Made by a program: the position numbers and the translations under genes
NCBI GenBank assembly: GCA_044379485.1
Contig: JBIPOE010000010.1
Coordinates: 1 to 64,000 of the forward strand
DNA from: CAMDMI01 sp044379485
GTDB taxonomy: Bacteria; Bacteroidota; Bacteroidia; Cytophagales; Flexibacteraceae
DNA: 64,000 nt
Reading direction: 5' to 3'
The notes under the pieces: model-generated
The model's input: the letters and a program-made list of their open reading frames with translations, nothing else
Databases searched by the model: none
Told to the model about the DNA's origin: nothing
In this document: piece by piece, positions 10,701 to 20,000 of the stretch
Layout: each line of letters starts with the position of its first letter
How positions within the stretch are numbered: the first letter of the stretch is position 1

Positions 10701-11987
10701 AATTGGGCTGACAACTTTTATGTAAATCTACCTTTTGCAATTCCGTCCGGATTTCAGGGAACAGAAGACAGAGCTTCAATTTTCACTTTTGATGGAGTTA
10801 TCAATCCAATAGATGGAACATTTCCAAATGAAAAATTTGGCTGGAGAATCTTAACATCACCTGGTTCCTTAACGGTCGGCAAAGGATTTAGAGTTTGGCA
10901 GAAAGGATATGGTCCGACTCTTGCATCAAAAATGTATGACAACACAGGAACAATAACACAAGGAGATTTTACTTTTAGTACGCCATTTAATGCTTCTGGT
11001 TATGATGGTGGCGGATGGAATTTGTTGGCCAACCCCTACCCTGCTGCAATCAATTGGTCTGCACCAACCAATGGAACCAACTGGACCAAAACCAATGTGA
11101 ATGATGCCATTTATATCTGGAATGGAGCCAATTCTCAATACATGACTTTTGTGGCTGGTGTTGGAACCAATGGAGGATCTAATATTATACCTGCTGGCCA
11201 GGCATTTATTGTAAGAGCTGCCGCAGGAGCTACTTTAACAGCCAGAGAAAATGTGAAGTTTTCTGGTTCGGGTACATTTGCAAGAGTGGCAATTGCGTCT
11301 AATTTCCTAAGGATCAAATTGAAAGATGTAAGTGGACACTCTGACGAATCTGTTTTACGGGTTCAGGATGGCACCAGTTCAGGATTTGATGCAAATGACG
11401 ATGCATTAAAACTTGATGGTACCTTAATGAATCTTGCAATTCTTTCAGATCAGGGCAAATTCAGTATTCAATCTTTGGGAGGTTTGGAAGATCAAACGAT
11501 AATTCCACTAAGTGTAAAAGCAACTCAAGCTGGAAATTTTAAACTTGAGTTTGAAAACCAAATGGAATTTTTGGGAGATAAACTCATGTATATCCGTGAC
11601 AACTTCCTTGGCACTGTCACTTTGGTTGAAGAAAATTCAATAGTTGACATCCAACTTTCGGAAGATGCAGGTAGCCAGGCAGATGGTCGTTTTGAGTTAA
11701 TTTTTACCACAGATGCTGTAACTTCCATCTATCAAAAAACCAAAGCAATTGGATTTCATTTATTTCCAAATCCATCAAGCAATGGTTCAATTGAAGTTTC
11801 CTCCGATAAATTGGTTGAAGGGGCCGAAATTAAAATTGTTAACATGAAAGGACAGGTAGTATTTACCTCCAAATTAGCTTCTGAACAGAAACTTTGGAAA
11901 ATAGAAACTAACCTTGCAGCTGGAATTTACAATGTTCAGGTAAAAGGAAATCAGGTACATTGGAATCAAAAATTAACCATTCAATAA
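4716..11987 (+). CDS. giant T9SS-secreted surface protein, type A sorting domain (2423 aa)
   Basis: A secreted filament-like protein. Residues 1-34 are a signal peptide (ATG at 4716; an upstream in-frame ATG at 4608 would add an uncharacteristic basic leader). Three domains with the GNWxxGxPxxxDNVVI signature begin near residues 40, 900 and 1795. Most of the remainder is low-complexity Gly/Thr/Asn/Ser beta-strand repeats typical of right-handed beta-helices. Residues about 602-688 and 1125-1211 are a clear internal duplication (both contain TVTGNTI.FNGA). Near the C-terminus is a block with GWNLLANPYPAAINW and IPAGQAFIVRA, common in Bacteroidota cargo. Residues 2348-2423 are the type A sorting domain (FPNPSSNGSIEV, GIYNVQV). 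A surface adhesin or matrix protein is likely. The ligand is unknown. Confidence 0.85.
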   Translation: MKKFYNPFTGFVTSMQKVILVLGLLALGLQASLAQNNYTGASGGAWHLAGNWSGGIPLTTDNVVIPASTNVVVGAGNPAIQITNITIGAGSDLALSDANFTATGTSTLAGSITDNTAGGNNQFNGAATTTANFSINGNQAFRFCNSFTIGAGFTFTNNCTNAYPAAIIGPNYGSGPGSGVTAATPIPGSGFGGLLIQGAFNGSNASSQFTNGANAYVTVNGFVTVLTTGILDVSATGNTVRWYTSNQPINLKSADYFNVDYQIQGNTPNFNVDANRVISGTMRVQGGRFLMTAASARTLTINGELICNNTNGSNTCGFGNNISCTINGSFRKWANGGGTFGATGTGTLTFASGSFYYHEMNGTNIPTGTVTWQSGSSCQINENLAAATTTTAPGSLGQNFSNFVWNVTDQAAALTPFLRGGTAPTLGLANIAGKFTINSTGAGVLNFNDDGTAVTQNIGSFEQNGGTFFLRGGGNNNNIINTLNVLGNFNQTAGTITATTTGTGVGRISLGGTAAAQSFVANGTISELDRLEINNTSGTPNINLGSNFTTSGVKLTNLVLTAGNLVFGGTARTFTVKGNISGTGGINMSGAAHTLNAEGTVTMGTFTPGTSSTFVYNQGIAGQAVFTTNYANLSFSNFNKTLPAATIGVAGLLSPGSATGHTVTGNTINFNGALAQNIPAFPNATGYNNIQTNGGGTKTLTANALVAGTLIMTSGVFDLAGFNLTVAGAVSPGAAYSSTNMIRTSSTGSFRKTSAALASNFVMVYPVGSGSLYTPYEITSLTGTVASGQVSVRAVGSQNGNVTGSNALDKWWDVSTSGITGISANAQFTYVDPTEVNGTQANYVGRYWDGLTWATPAGISAAGVNPFSTTGTTNLTGEWTAGEPSAFLLVITYTSTGGGGNWTTPGTWTPAGPPTSADNVVIATGSPVTVTTNNQDCANMTIQAGGILTLGTTSGHTYTSISGTGTLRLSSGNLPTATLTNFVSILGGTIEYQGASYALPSQSTYRNLIISGSGTKTSGANMTISGDLTVSSGTGFDLSASNHTLNLAGNFDAQGSYASGTGLHTFTGTAKTIGATGSLSIDNLSISGSYSQTASSFTISSSLAGAGSFTLNASNTLTFGGSASIGSFTASAVGTTVNYNQTSNGQPVLAGTYQTLNFSNFSKILPAGTITVNTSYSPGTSVAHTVTGNTIVFNGANGQTIPGSQYNNISNGNANSRIFDAVNTIYIAGLFTPGSNVYTITGSTIDYNSNGVSQTVADLDFYNNLTFSGTAGVRQWSIGGGIPRTVTISGKLIIGGNANFTIAGNNNPADKNLTVTSTASDAITFNTGTITLTGNVPFNIHGTLINNGGSFSVGLGSSFNFNQSTSVYNHAYNGGSVPGSGFNFVSTALFKVSGVTNTMPTSNASQAFANFEWDCPGQIAPAGFVSGSLGTRTYNNVTIKNTGTSHFLWAASNTYSHAISGNLTIDAGAKSYGYSGAASGNATQTIAGNLVVNGTMELHNDNLGGAAFHSWIVSGNVTIGATGIIQRTSNNFAKIQMAGTVDRVLTITAGGSFTSGLLEINKTAGAKITPASSLSIPGLALTAGTFEVTGGKTLTYTGTASPTRTTGYVALGVGATNIFKWNAPASTAVASFNLPVGPIGVVTGYRPVLLGAFTTPAGSPSISVAYVNNPGTSPTNATSIRSTPSTVISSKLFPEITFTGGTFGTGDITLQADITNDFYNGPISSADMDIFKAPPGAQAWQFIGAGPIPTLVSGSTYSINQAGVIYASGLNRLAIGKSNLVDLGTPQVLTWTGLVSNDWNNGANWSPSQVPSAFNQKVTIPNTILKPVYTGGAPLNIRGLFITLGASVTYTGDLGLDSAFTNSGSFTCTGLFTNSGANYVGPPASSVFNIGGSNGVNNIGGWLITNTSTSGVVVGSSTQKFTLNDSLKLNGTGKLNLNGASLTLLSTAAKTAKIGTIPSTGTLSGATNVTWQRYNPSNTAGWYFQGTPIQGQTVTNWADNFYVNLPFAIPSGFQGTEDRASIFTFDGVINPIDGTFPNEKFGWRILTSPGSLTVGKGFRVWQKGYGPTLASKMYDNTGTITQGDFTFSTPFNASGYDGGGWNLLANPYPAAINWSAPTNGTNWTKTNVNDAIYIWNGANSQYMTFVAGVGTNGGSNIIPAGQAFIVRAAAGATLTARENVKFSGSGTFARVAIASNFLRIKLKDVSGHSDESVLRVQDGTSSGFDANDDALKLDGTLMNLAILSDQGKFSIQSLGGLEDQTIIPLSVKATQAGNFKLEFENQMEFLGDKLMYIRDNFLGTVTLVEENSIVDIQLSEDAGSQADGRFELIFTTDAVTSIYQKTKAIGFHLFPNPSSNGSIEVSSDKLVEGAEIKIVNMKGQVVFTSKLASEQKLWKIETNLAAGIYNVQVKGNQVHWNQKLTIQ

Positions 11988-12004
11988 AATAAAAACCGCT
12001 TATG

Positions 12005-12036
12005 TTCCTCCTTGTCAATTGATTGGCAAGGAGGAA
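12005..12036 (+). other. 14-bp stem-loop between two T9SS genes, pairing an AGGAGG sequence
   Basis: The arms TTCCTCCTTGTCAA (12005-12018) and TTGGCAAGGAGGAA (12023-12036) pair over 14 bp with one G-U, closing a four-base loop. No T-run follows, so it is not a classical terminator. The 3' arm contains AAGGAGGA just before an ATG at 12036 and 18 bases before the preferred ATG at 12054. The 5' arm carries the same TCCTCC core as the 16S anti-Shine-Dalgarno. It could be a transcript-stabilising hairpin or a translational control element. Confidence 0.6.
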
Positions 12037-12053
12037 TGAAAAGCAAAACATCT

Positions 12054-13649
12054 ATGAAAAAACAAATATCAACACTTCTATTTGGTCTTCTATTAGGTCT
12101 TGGCACAACAAATGCCCAATTGTATTTAAGTTCTATTCCAAACTCTGGATTTGGAGGTTCTGCTCAGATCACCACAGATTCTGCAGGGTTTATTTATTAT
12201 GGCACAGTCCGTTTTGCCCAGGACACCCAATTTGTTTTTCGATTAAAGCCTTCAACCGGAGTTAATGATACTTTGGTTAAAATTCCTAACCGGGTTGCAG
12301 GCATAGAAATTAGCAACAAAGACTCTGTTTTGTATATTACCCATTCAGCCAGAATCTGGAAATATAATTTTGCTACTAAAACCGTTAAAAACCTGTACAA
12401 TGGTTTTCAATATCCCACTGTTTTGAGGTTGCGAAGGAAAACCAATGATTTATATGTAATTGAAGTTGGGGGTGATAACGGTAGGGCCGCCATGCTTTCT
12501 AAAATAAACCTATCGACAGGTGTAAGAACCAAAGTAGCGGGTGGAATCAATGGCAGTTCAGAAGTTGGCTATGTAAACGGAACTGGCGATGATGTCAGAT
12601 TCAGATTTTTATCTCCAAATGGTCCCTTTAAAAACGGTGGAGGACTGGCATTCAGTCCGGATGAAGATACTTTGTATATTGGAGACGCTAACAACAGATG
12701 CATCCGAAAATTAAATATAGCCACTGGCGAAGTTTCAACTTTCGTTGGCCCGATTCCAGATTCGGTAAAAGTTGGCTTTAGAGATGGATTCCGTTTTGAT
12801 GCCCGTTTTAACACCATCAATGGATTGGAAGTTGACAAAGATGGCTTAGTATATGTGGCAGATAACGGGCCCTTTTCAAGAGATTCGTCTTCTGGAAATC
12901 GAATTAGAAAAATATCCCCTGCCGGACAGGTTTGGACTATAATGGGTTCAGGAGTTGGTCGTGGCAATAATGCCTTCGATAATTTAGATTTTGCTGCTGG
13001 ATTTCATGGAACCTCAGCCTTAATTGGAAATCTGAATGACATCATTTTTAACAAAACCAAGGACACGCTTTATATTTCTCAAAACCAGAGAATAACAAAG
13101 GCAACCAAAAGAAAAAGCTCCCTGCGGTTTGATCAACTACTCGATAGAATGGTAGGAACAGGTAAACACAAAATAAGAACAGTTTCGAATTCCGGAGCGC
13201 CCAGGACCATAACACTGATTAGTGCCCCCACAAACGTAACTTTTGCCAATGATACAGCCAATGTACCTGCAGATGCTGCCACAGGTTTTGTGATTTTAAA
13301 TGCCCAACAAAATGAAGATCGGGATTCAATTTACACCACCTCTGTTGTCGATACTTTTAATGTTATTCCTTTCGTTTCCAATAAGGCTTTGAGCAAAGTT
13401 AAACTTGTTGCATATCCAAATCCACTCAAGAACAATGAGATGCTTAAAGTTGAAGGTCAAAACCTGAACAATGGAAACCTTGAGATCGTGGTTACAGATA
13501 GAATTGGACGAACAATTAAAAATGAAAATATTCTGATTCAGAATCAGCAATTAAGATATGAGATTCAAATGCCAAAAGCAGCTGGAATCTATTGGATAAC
13601 GCTCCGGAATGGTAGCGAAATCCTAAAGGCTTCTATTGTTACACAATAA
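12054..13649 (+). CDS. secreted NHL/beta-propeller-like protein with T9SS type A sorting domain
   Basis: A 531-aa exported protein. The signal peptide MKKQISTLLFGLLLGLGTTNA favours ATG 12054 over the in-frame TTG 12012 and ATG 12036. The body has repeated strands of NHL/SMP-30 propeller type, such as DTLYIGDANNRCIRKLNIATG, with variations like GLVYVADNGPF and DTLYISQNQRI, each placing a Tyr-Ile/Val strand before a turn. The C-terminal 80 residues form a type A sorting domain (AYPNPLKNNEMLKV; AAGIYWITLRNG). It lies 66 bases after the giant gene and ends at a strong terminator, so the two probably share a transcript. A carbohydrate or protein ligand is possible but not readable. Confidence 0.85.
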   Translation: MKKQISTLLFGLLLGLGTTNAQLYLSSIPNSGFGGSAQITTDSAGFIYYGTVRFAQDTQFVFRLKPSTGVNDTLVKIPNRVAGIEISNKDSVLYITHSARIWKYNFATKTVKNLYNGFQYPTVLRLRRKTNDLYVIEVGGDNGRAAMLSKINLSTGVRTKVAGGINGSSEVGYVNGTGDDVRFRFLSPNGPFKNGGGLAFSPDEDTLYIGDANNRCIRKLNIATGEVSTFVGPIPDSVKVGFRDGFRFDARFNTINGLEVDKDGLVYVADNGPFSRDSSSGNRIRKISPAGQVWTIMGSGVGRGNNAFDNLDFAAGFHGTSALIGNLNDIIFNKTKDTLYISQNQRITKATKRKSSLRFDQLLDRMVGTGKHKIRTVSNSGAPRTITLISAPTNVTFANDTANVPADAATGFVILNAQQNEDRDSIYTTSVVDTFNVIPFVSNKALSKVKLVAYPNPLKNNEMLKVEGQNLNNGNLEIVVTDRIGRTIKNENILIQNQQLRYEIQMPKAAGIYWITLRNGSEILKASIVTQ

Positions 13650-13670
13650 CTATAGATTTGGTTAAACTTA

Positions 13671-13703
13671 AAAAATACCCTGTTTTTAACGGGGTATTTT
13701 TTT
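13671..13703 (+). terminator. rho-independent terminator after the propeller gene
   Basis: The arms AAAAATACCC (13671-13680) and GGGTATTTTT (from 13692) flank a loop of about eleven bases, and the 3' arm runs into a seven-T tract. It lies 21 bases after the stop codon at 13649. Confidence 0.85.
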
Positions 13704-14043
13704 ATCGTAAGGATTGAATATCAAATGTTTGTATTGGAATTATTTACTTTTTGTTATTTTTAGTTGTCTTAAAAATTAGAAAATGACAGAAATCAACCTC
13801 CAAAATTCTTCCCAAAACCTTACCCATTCTGCCCAAAAAAACTTAAAATTTAAACTTTGGTCAGGATCAATTTTATTTGAAGGATGTAAAAAATGGATAC
13901 GAATTTTTTGTTTGGAAATCACAAATTCAGTTTTTTAAAATAAAATGCTAATTCCTAAACAAGGATTTCAAATTCTTACCATCAAAAACCAAAATGCTAT
14001 TTTCCCATTAAAAATATTGTTTGTCAGCCAATTATAAAGTAAA
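13704..14043. other. AT-rich intergenic region before the 3101-aa gene
   Basis: About 340 bases without a convincing gene. A 51-codon frame runs from ATG 13783 to TAA 13938, but its product has no signal peptide, membrane segment or recognisable motif, and it could be chance. Two near-promoter strings occur: TACTTTTTG near 13745 and TATTGTTTG near 14017. Both have a three-base spacer instead of the consensus two. The giant gene's promoter must lie here, because a terminator precedes it. Confidence 0.4.
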
Positions 14044-17000
14044 ATGTATTCCTTAACCAAACTTCAAAAGAATTTATTACCAATTTTGATTACCTGCATT
14101 TGGCTCTTCAAAATTGTGGATGGCTATGGTCAAAATAATTTCTGGCAGAAAATCAACAAAGGTTTTGGCCCTTCATGCCCTCCTTTTGGGCAAGGCACTG
14201 CTTCTTCTGCCATTTCAGGAGGTTTTGAATCCAAATCGAACATCAGCCACAAGGGCGGCTTTGCCTATACCATGATAAACCCCAAAGCCGTTGGTTGTGG
14301 AAACGGATTGTACATGCATGACACCTTGCAAAACCAATGGATTAAAGTTGCAGGCGACCCCGACAATGGCAATTGCGGATTTTGCACCAGCTACCTGTAT
14401 TCAAATGGAACGGACATTATCAATTACAAAGGCAACAGTCTTTATCTCTTCACCACCGACTATACCAACTATCCAAATGGCTGGAAAGGCCTGGCCAATT
14501 TTCCATATGTGAGCGCAGTTTTTAATAGCTGCCAATCCAATTGTAGCCCTGGTGGTTGCAATTCCAACGATCGTGTTACCCCAGGTTCCTATGGCAGTTT
14601 TGGTCTGGATGCCACGGCTTTGATTGGTGATACGCTCTATTATTTTTATTTGTCAAACTGCCTTACCGAGCAGTTTAAAATAATCAAATTCAACTATAAA
14701 ACCCTTACCTGGACTTATAAAAACCTGGGTCAGTTGCCTGTGCCAAACGGAGATGCAAACCTGACAAGTGGCATGGCTATTACCAGTCCTGCTTCTTTTG
14801 GCGGGAAGTTTCAGTTTTTTGTGATGACCAGCTATTCTCCACTTGGAAATGCTTTGGGAACCGTCCCCAACTATGTGATGGCTTTCAACAATCAAACAAA
14901 TTCATGGATAAACATTTCCAATGGCGTAAACTGGACCAACCAAACCGGAAATTTTATAGGAGGTGGAGGTGGCCTTACCACCAATTGGGCCAAAAACAAA
15001 TTGTATGTATCCTCACAGCAAGGCATTTGGCAGTGGGCGGGCACAGGCTGGTACCAGGTGGGTGCTTATTGGGGAAATGCCCCAACGTATCCTACAACCT
15101 ATGGCTTGTATGTTCCTGGCTTACCAAAAGTAGAGTTGATCGATTTATACACGTCAAAACCAATCGGACAAAGCAACGATGATCTGAACGGCACATCCTG
15201 TCCATTTGAAGACGATTTTTTTAATGCCGGCCGTCGCTCATTTATGTCACCAGACGATGGAAAAAATCTGTATGTATTCCGTACCAGCCCACCCGATTAT
15301 CCGATATGCACAGTAAACAGCAGGGAGACCAATGGTTTTTTCAGGCTCCGTGCCAATGTGGAAAACATTCCCGCCCCTGTCAATAATCTACATGTGAATA
15401 CCGCCACATATTTGGGTAACAATGGCCACAACGATCCTGTTGGGGTTACCCTTACAGGAAAAAAGAAGCTCAGTTTGTTTGTGGCAGGGAATTTTAATCT
15501 GGATCCGTTTTCACCTGTAACATACACCAGCACAGACCTTAGGGGAACAGGCTCGGGAAAAACTGGCTTTACTGGCCCTGGCCGATCTGGCAAGGTATTG
15601 CGCCTCAATGCTGCTGGAGATACATTGAAAGAAGTGCTGACTTTGAGCGATACCATTTATGATTTTGACAGCCAGAATTTTGGGGAAATGCGGCAGGTTA
15701 TCACCGGAAGTTTTGGCGTTTCTGTTCTGGATTCTTCTGGTAAACTGCTCTGGGCCAAACCCATATCCAATCCATTGAAAACACCCATAAAAGCAGATAT
15801 CAACGACAAAGGATGGGTTGTAACACTTCACCAGGCAGCCGCTTTTAACCATGTTATACAGCTTTTTGACCCAAGCGGAACTTTAATGGCAAGTACCACC
15901 ACGGCCAAAGAAAGGGCTTATGATATTACCATTAAGGGTGATACCATTTTTATGGTGGGCGAATTCAATACTTCCGGGGTTTGTTCAGTGGTCCGAATTC
16001 CCTACATGTTTGTGTATAAATATACAGGGTCGTCCATCACTTCTTTGTACAGTTTGTGGAATTTCACCAATGCAGACATGGCTGGCGATTGTGCCGATGC
16101 CATGCTGTACAAGGTAGATGTGGGTTTGAACAACAGGGTGTATGTGGCGGGCCATACGGCTGGAGGCAACACAGTTTTCAGATGGGATGGCACTGTAAAT
16201 GAGGTTACTTTCGGAGGCCAGCCGCCCAATAAACTGATTGAAACCGGCGACTACTATACCAATGTCCAAAATACGAGGGACGAAAACAAACTCTATTTTG
16301 GGGTAATAGATGAGGTAAACCGAAGAATCGAAAAGGGTCAGATCGTAATTCCCCGGCTGCCAACCGGTGCAGGAAATACAGTCGATATTTCAGAAGGAAA
16401 CATAAAAGCAGACAAAGATGGCCGTTTGTATGTGATGGGACGTTCGTTTTATGCCATCAAAGGGCGGGATACAAAAAATGTGAACGGGCAAATTGTGGGC
16501 ACATACAATGGAGGTGAACCTATGTATTTGCAGGTTAGTGCTGATTTCAGAACCCATTTGGTATGGCATACTTTCGGCAAAAATGTGGGTGGCGACAAAA
16601 CCAAAACCGGTGTGGGCCGTGGCCGTGGCGTTGCCATTCGGGATAGTTCTGTGGCACTGATTGCCAGGATGAATTCCGGATTTAACATTCCCGTAAAACC
16701 CATCATCCAAAATCCATTTTATGTGGTGCAGGATGCTGGCGGCAAGCGAGATGCCTACCTCGTAACCATGATAAAAGATGCCTGGAAAGTGGCTAAAAAA
16801 GATACCATTGCCTTGCCTTATACGCCTGGAGATTCCATCATTCCTACCATTCCTGCTGATCCTCCGCAAATTACAACTGGCCTGATTCAAGAAAGATCTA
16901 TTTGTCCGGGAGATAAAATTGATGTGCCATTTGTGGTTAACAACAGGAAGTTTAGGGCGGGGAATGTTTTTACAGTACAGTTGTCAGATGCTACGGGAAG

Positions 17001-20000
17001 CTTTACAAATCCGGTAAATATCGGGACCTTAACGGATTCGGTTTCGGGCATTATCAAAAGTACGATTCCGATTTCTACTCTTTCCGGAACCACTTATAAA
17101 ATACGGGTAATCAGCACAAATCCAGCTGTGGTAGGAAGTATTACCCAGGCCAGTATCAATATTGGAACAGATTTAACAGCCGCAGGTGCCATTTTTGGAC
17201 CAAACTCAGTTTGTTCCGGGCAGTATGGCATCAATTATTCTGTATCTCCACTTGCAAGGGTAATCAGTTACAATTGGTCAGTGCCCACAGGTGCCATCAT
17301 TTTATCAGGCCAGGGAACAAATGCAGTTTCAATAGATTTTTCAACAAGTTCGGGTGGAACGGTTTCAGTAGTTCCGGTCTATTCCTGTGGAGTGGGCGGA
17401 AATAGTTCAGCCCAGGTTGCCGTGAGCAATTGTCTTACGCCTTTGGCCCAGTTTTCGGCACTACCACTTAGCACTTGTACGGGAAGTAATGTTCAGTTTT
17501 CGGACCAATCCATCAATGCCAGTTCCTGGTCATGGACTTTCGGTCCAGACGCCAATCCTGCGACTTCAACTGTCCAAAATCCATCAGTTTCATTTACCAC
17601 AATTGGTTTAAAAGAAGTGAGTTTGATTGTAAACAATGGCGCATCATTTGAAACCAAAACTGCTTATATCAACGTAACCAACAGTGCATCAGGGCCGCCA
17701 CCTGTTATTTTTGGTGATGATAAAATTTGCCAATACCCTGGGGCTTTGCCACCTTCTGGAATAAATGTGGCCAAAGGAAAACCTGCCGCTGGATTTTGGT
17801 CCGGAGGAATTAGGACTGCTGGTGCAGGAAATCTAACAGATGGAAATGCAGCGACTTCTTTCACCACCAACAATGAAGAACCCGTTTGGTTTGCGGTCAA
17901 TCTGGGTGCCGATACCTATCTGGATAAAATAGCTATCAACCTCACCAATGGAGGTGCCATTCGAAATTTTGTGGTTGAAGTAGCCCCAAATGGTTCGCCC
18001 CTAAGCAATGGTTGGCCGAGTTCCGGTTTTACGGTAATCAAAACAGTAACCAACAATGCCGCCCCAATTCTGGAATTGAATGCCCTGGCTATCACCACAC
18101 AATACATCAGAGTTCGGGTAACCACCCGATATGGAGGTGATCCATCCATCAATGAAATTCAGGCATTCGGGCCTGATTTGAGAACGGTTTATTGCGTTCC
18201 GCCGGTTTCGGGTGCTACCCAATACAACTGGACCTTGCCTGATGGAACTGAAGTAAGCACTTCAAATGAATGCATTACAGTTGATTTTGCATCAGTCAAT
18301 ATTCCAGTTGGAGGCAAAATCAGGGTTACGACAAATAGCACCTGCGTTACATGGTCAGGGCCAGCAGAATTGCCGGTTTCCTATTCACCTGATTGCAACA
18401 TCACTGCCAATCCAATAACCATTCAAACAGGTGTCGTCTCCAATTTAAATCCTTGCCCTGGAGCAACTTTGACGGTTCCTTTTATTGTAACGGGCTCATT
18501 TAATGCTGCCAATATTTTTACAGCCCAGCTTTCAAATGCCAGTGGGAGTTTTGCTACGCCAGTTTCTATCGGTACTTTTTCGGGAACATTAAGCAGCAAT
18601 GGCGCCATTTCTGCTACCTTGCCATTGTCAATTTCCGCCGGAACCAACTACAGGATTAGGGTAATATCTTCCAATCCCTATATTTTGGGATCTGACAATG
18701 GAACAGGTATTTCCATCAATTCCTGCACCAACAGCATTCTTACCAAACCAATAGTTCCACCTAGTTTTTGTGTAGGAGGTTCAGTTACAATTCCATTTAC
18801 CGCATCGGGCACTTACAATGCCGGAAATATTTATGTGGCCCAGCTGAGCAACAATTCGGGCAGTTTTGTTTTGCCTGTAACACTTGGATCATTGGTAAGC
18901 AATGCCAACGGAGAACTTTCAATAGTTGGTCAGTTTCCATCAAACTTTACGCAAGGAAATGGATATAGAATCAGAGTAATTTCATCCAACCCAACAGTTA
19001 CCGGATCTGAAACTACAAACGACCTGACAGTCAGATCAAAACCTGCCAACACAGGCCCGATTGACCTTGATAAAGGAATAGATTGTAATACCTACGCAAA
19101 TTCCAGGTTTATGGTTGATCCTGTTTTGTTTGCCACTGGTTATCGCTGGAAATTCAATCCAGCAGGACCAGTAATAGTCTCAGGTGAAAATACAAGGACA
19201 ATCTATGTGGCATTTCCAACCTTGGCTTCTCCACAAAGCTATATAGTTACTGTAAAAGCTTTTAATGAATGTGATAGTGCTTCAAATGCAAGTACTTACA
19301 CAGCCAATGCACCCACTTTGAGTGCTTGTGCAAAATTAATTGCTGGGGAAATTTTGTCACCAGTAGCCTGTGCAGGAGGAACAATTTCAGTTCCGTACAC
19401 AGCGACCGGAAGTTTTATAGGTCAGGCAATGGTAGTTCGATTATCTGATAACACAGGTAATTTCGCCAATTATCAAAGTAATGTGAATGTAAATTCAGCC
19501 CTTGCCTCCGGTATTGTACTGTTACCTGTACCGATCAATCTAGCACTGGGTACTGGGTATAAGGTCAGGATTTTTGCAAATAATTTCGGTTTTGCCAGTA
19601 CCAGCATTACCACATTGACAGTCCAAAACTGCGAAACCATCAACCTAAACACAATTGTAACCAACCCGCTTTGTGTTGGAAAAGCCATTTCGTTGACCTA
19701 CACCGCCACCGGAACCTTTTTGGCAGGCAATACTTTTACTGCCCAGCTTTCCAGTCCAATCGGAAGTTTTGTCGCCCCTGTTACCCTTGGGAATGTCAAT
19801 TCTATTACCAGCGGCACGATCAATGGGACGATACCAGCAGGTGTTTTTTCTGGAACGGGATACAGAATCAGAATTATTTCTTCCAATCCAGCACGTGTAG
19901 GAACCATCAGCCCTGCAGATTTGAGCGTTTTTAGAAAGCCTGGTGATGTATTGGCTATTGCCACACCAAGTGAAATTGGCAACAACAGTTCCAGAGTATG

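Noticed and set aside
12101..12116. A TGGCAC-N5-ATGC string resembling a sigma-54 promoter.
   Set aside because: It falls inside the propeller gene's coding sequence and misses a key base (TTGC).
13783..13938. A 51-codon forward frame in the gap before the 3101-aa gene.
   Set aside because: No signal, motif or promoter support. It is compatible with chance in AT-rich DNA, so it is only noted within the intergenic entry.
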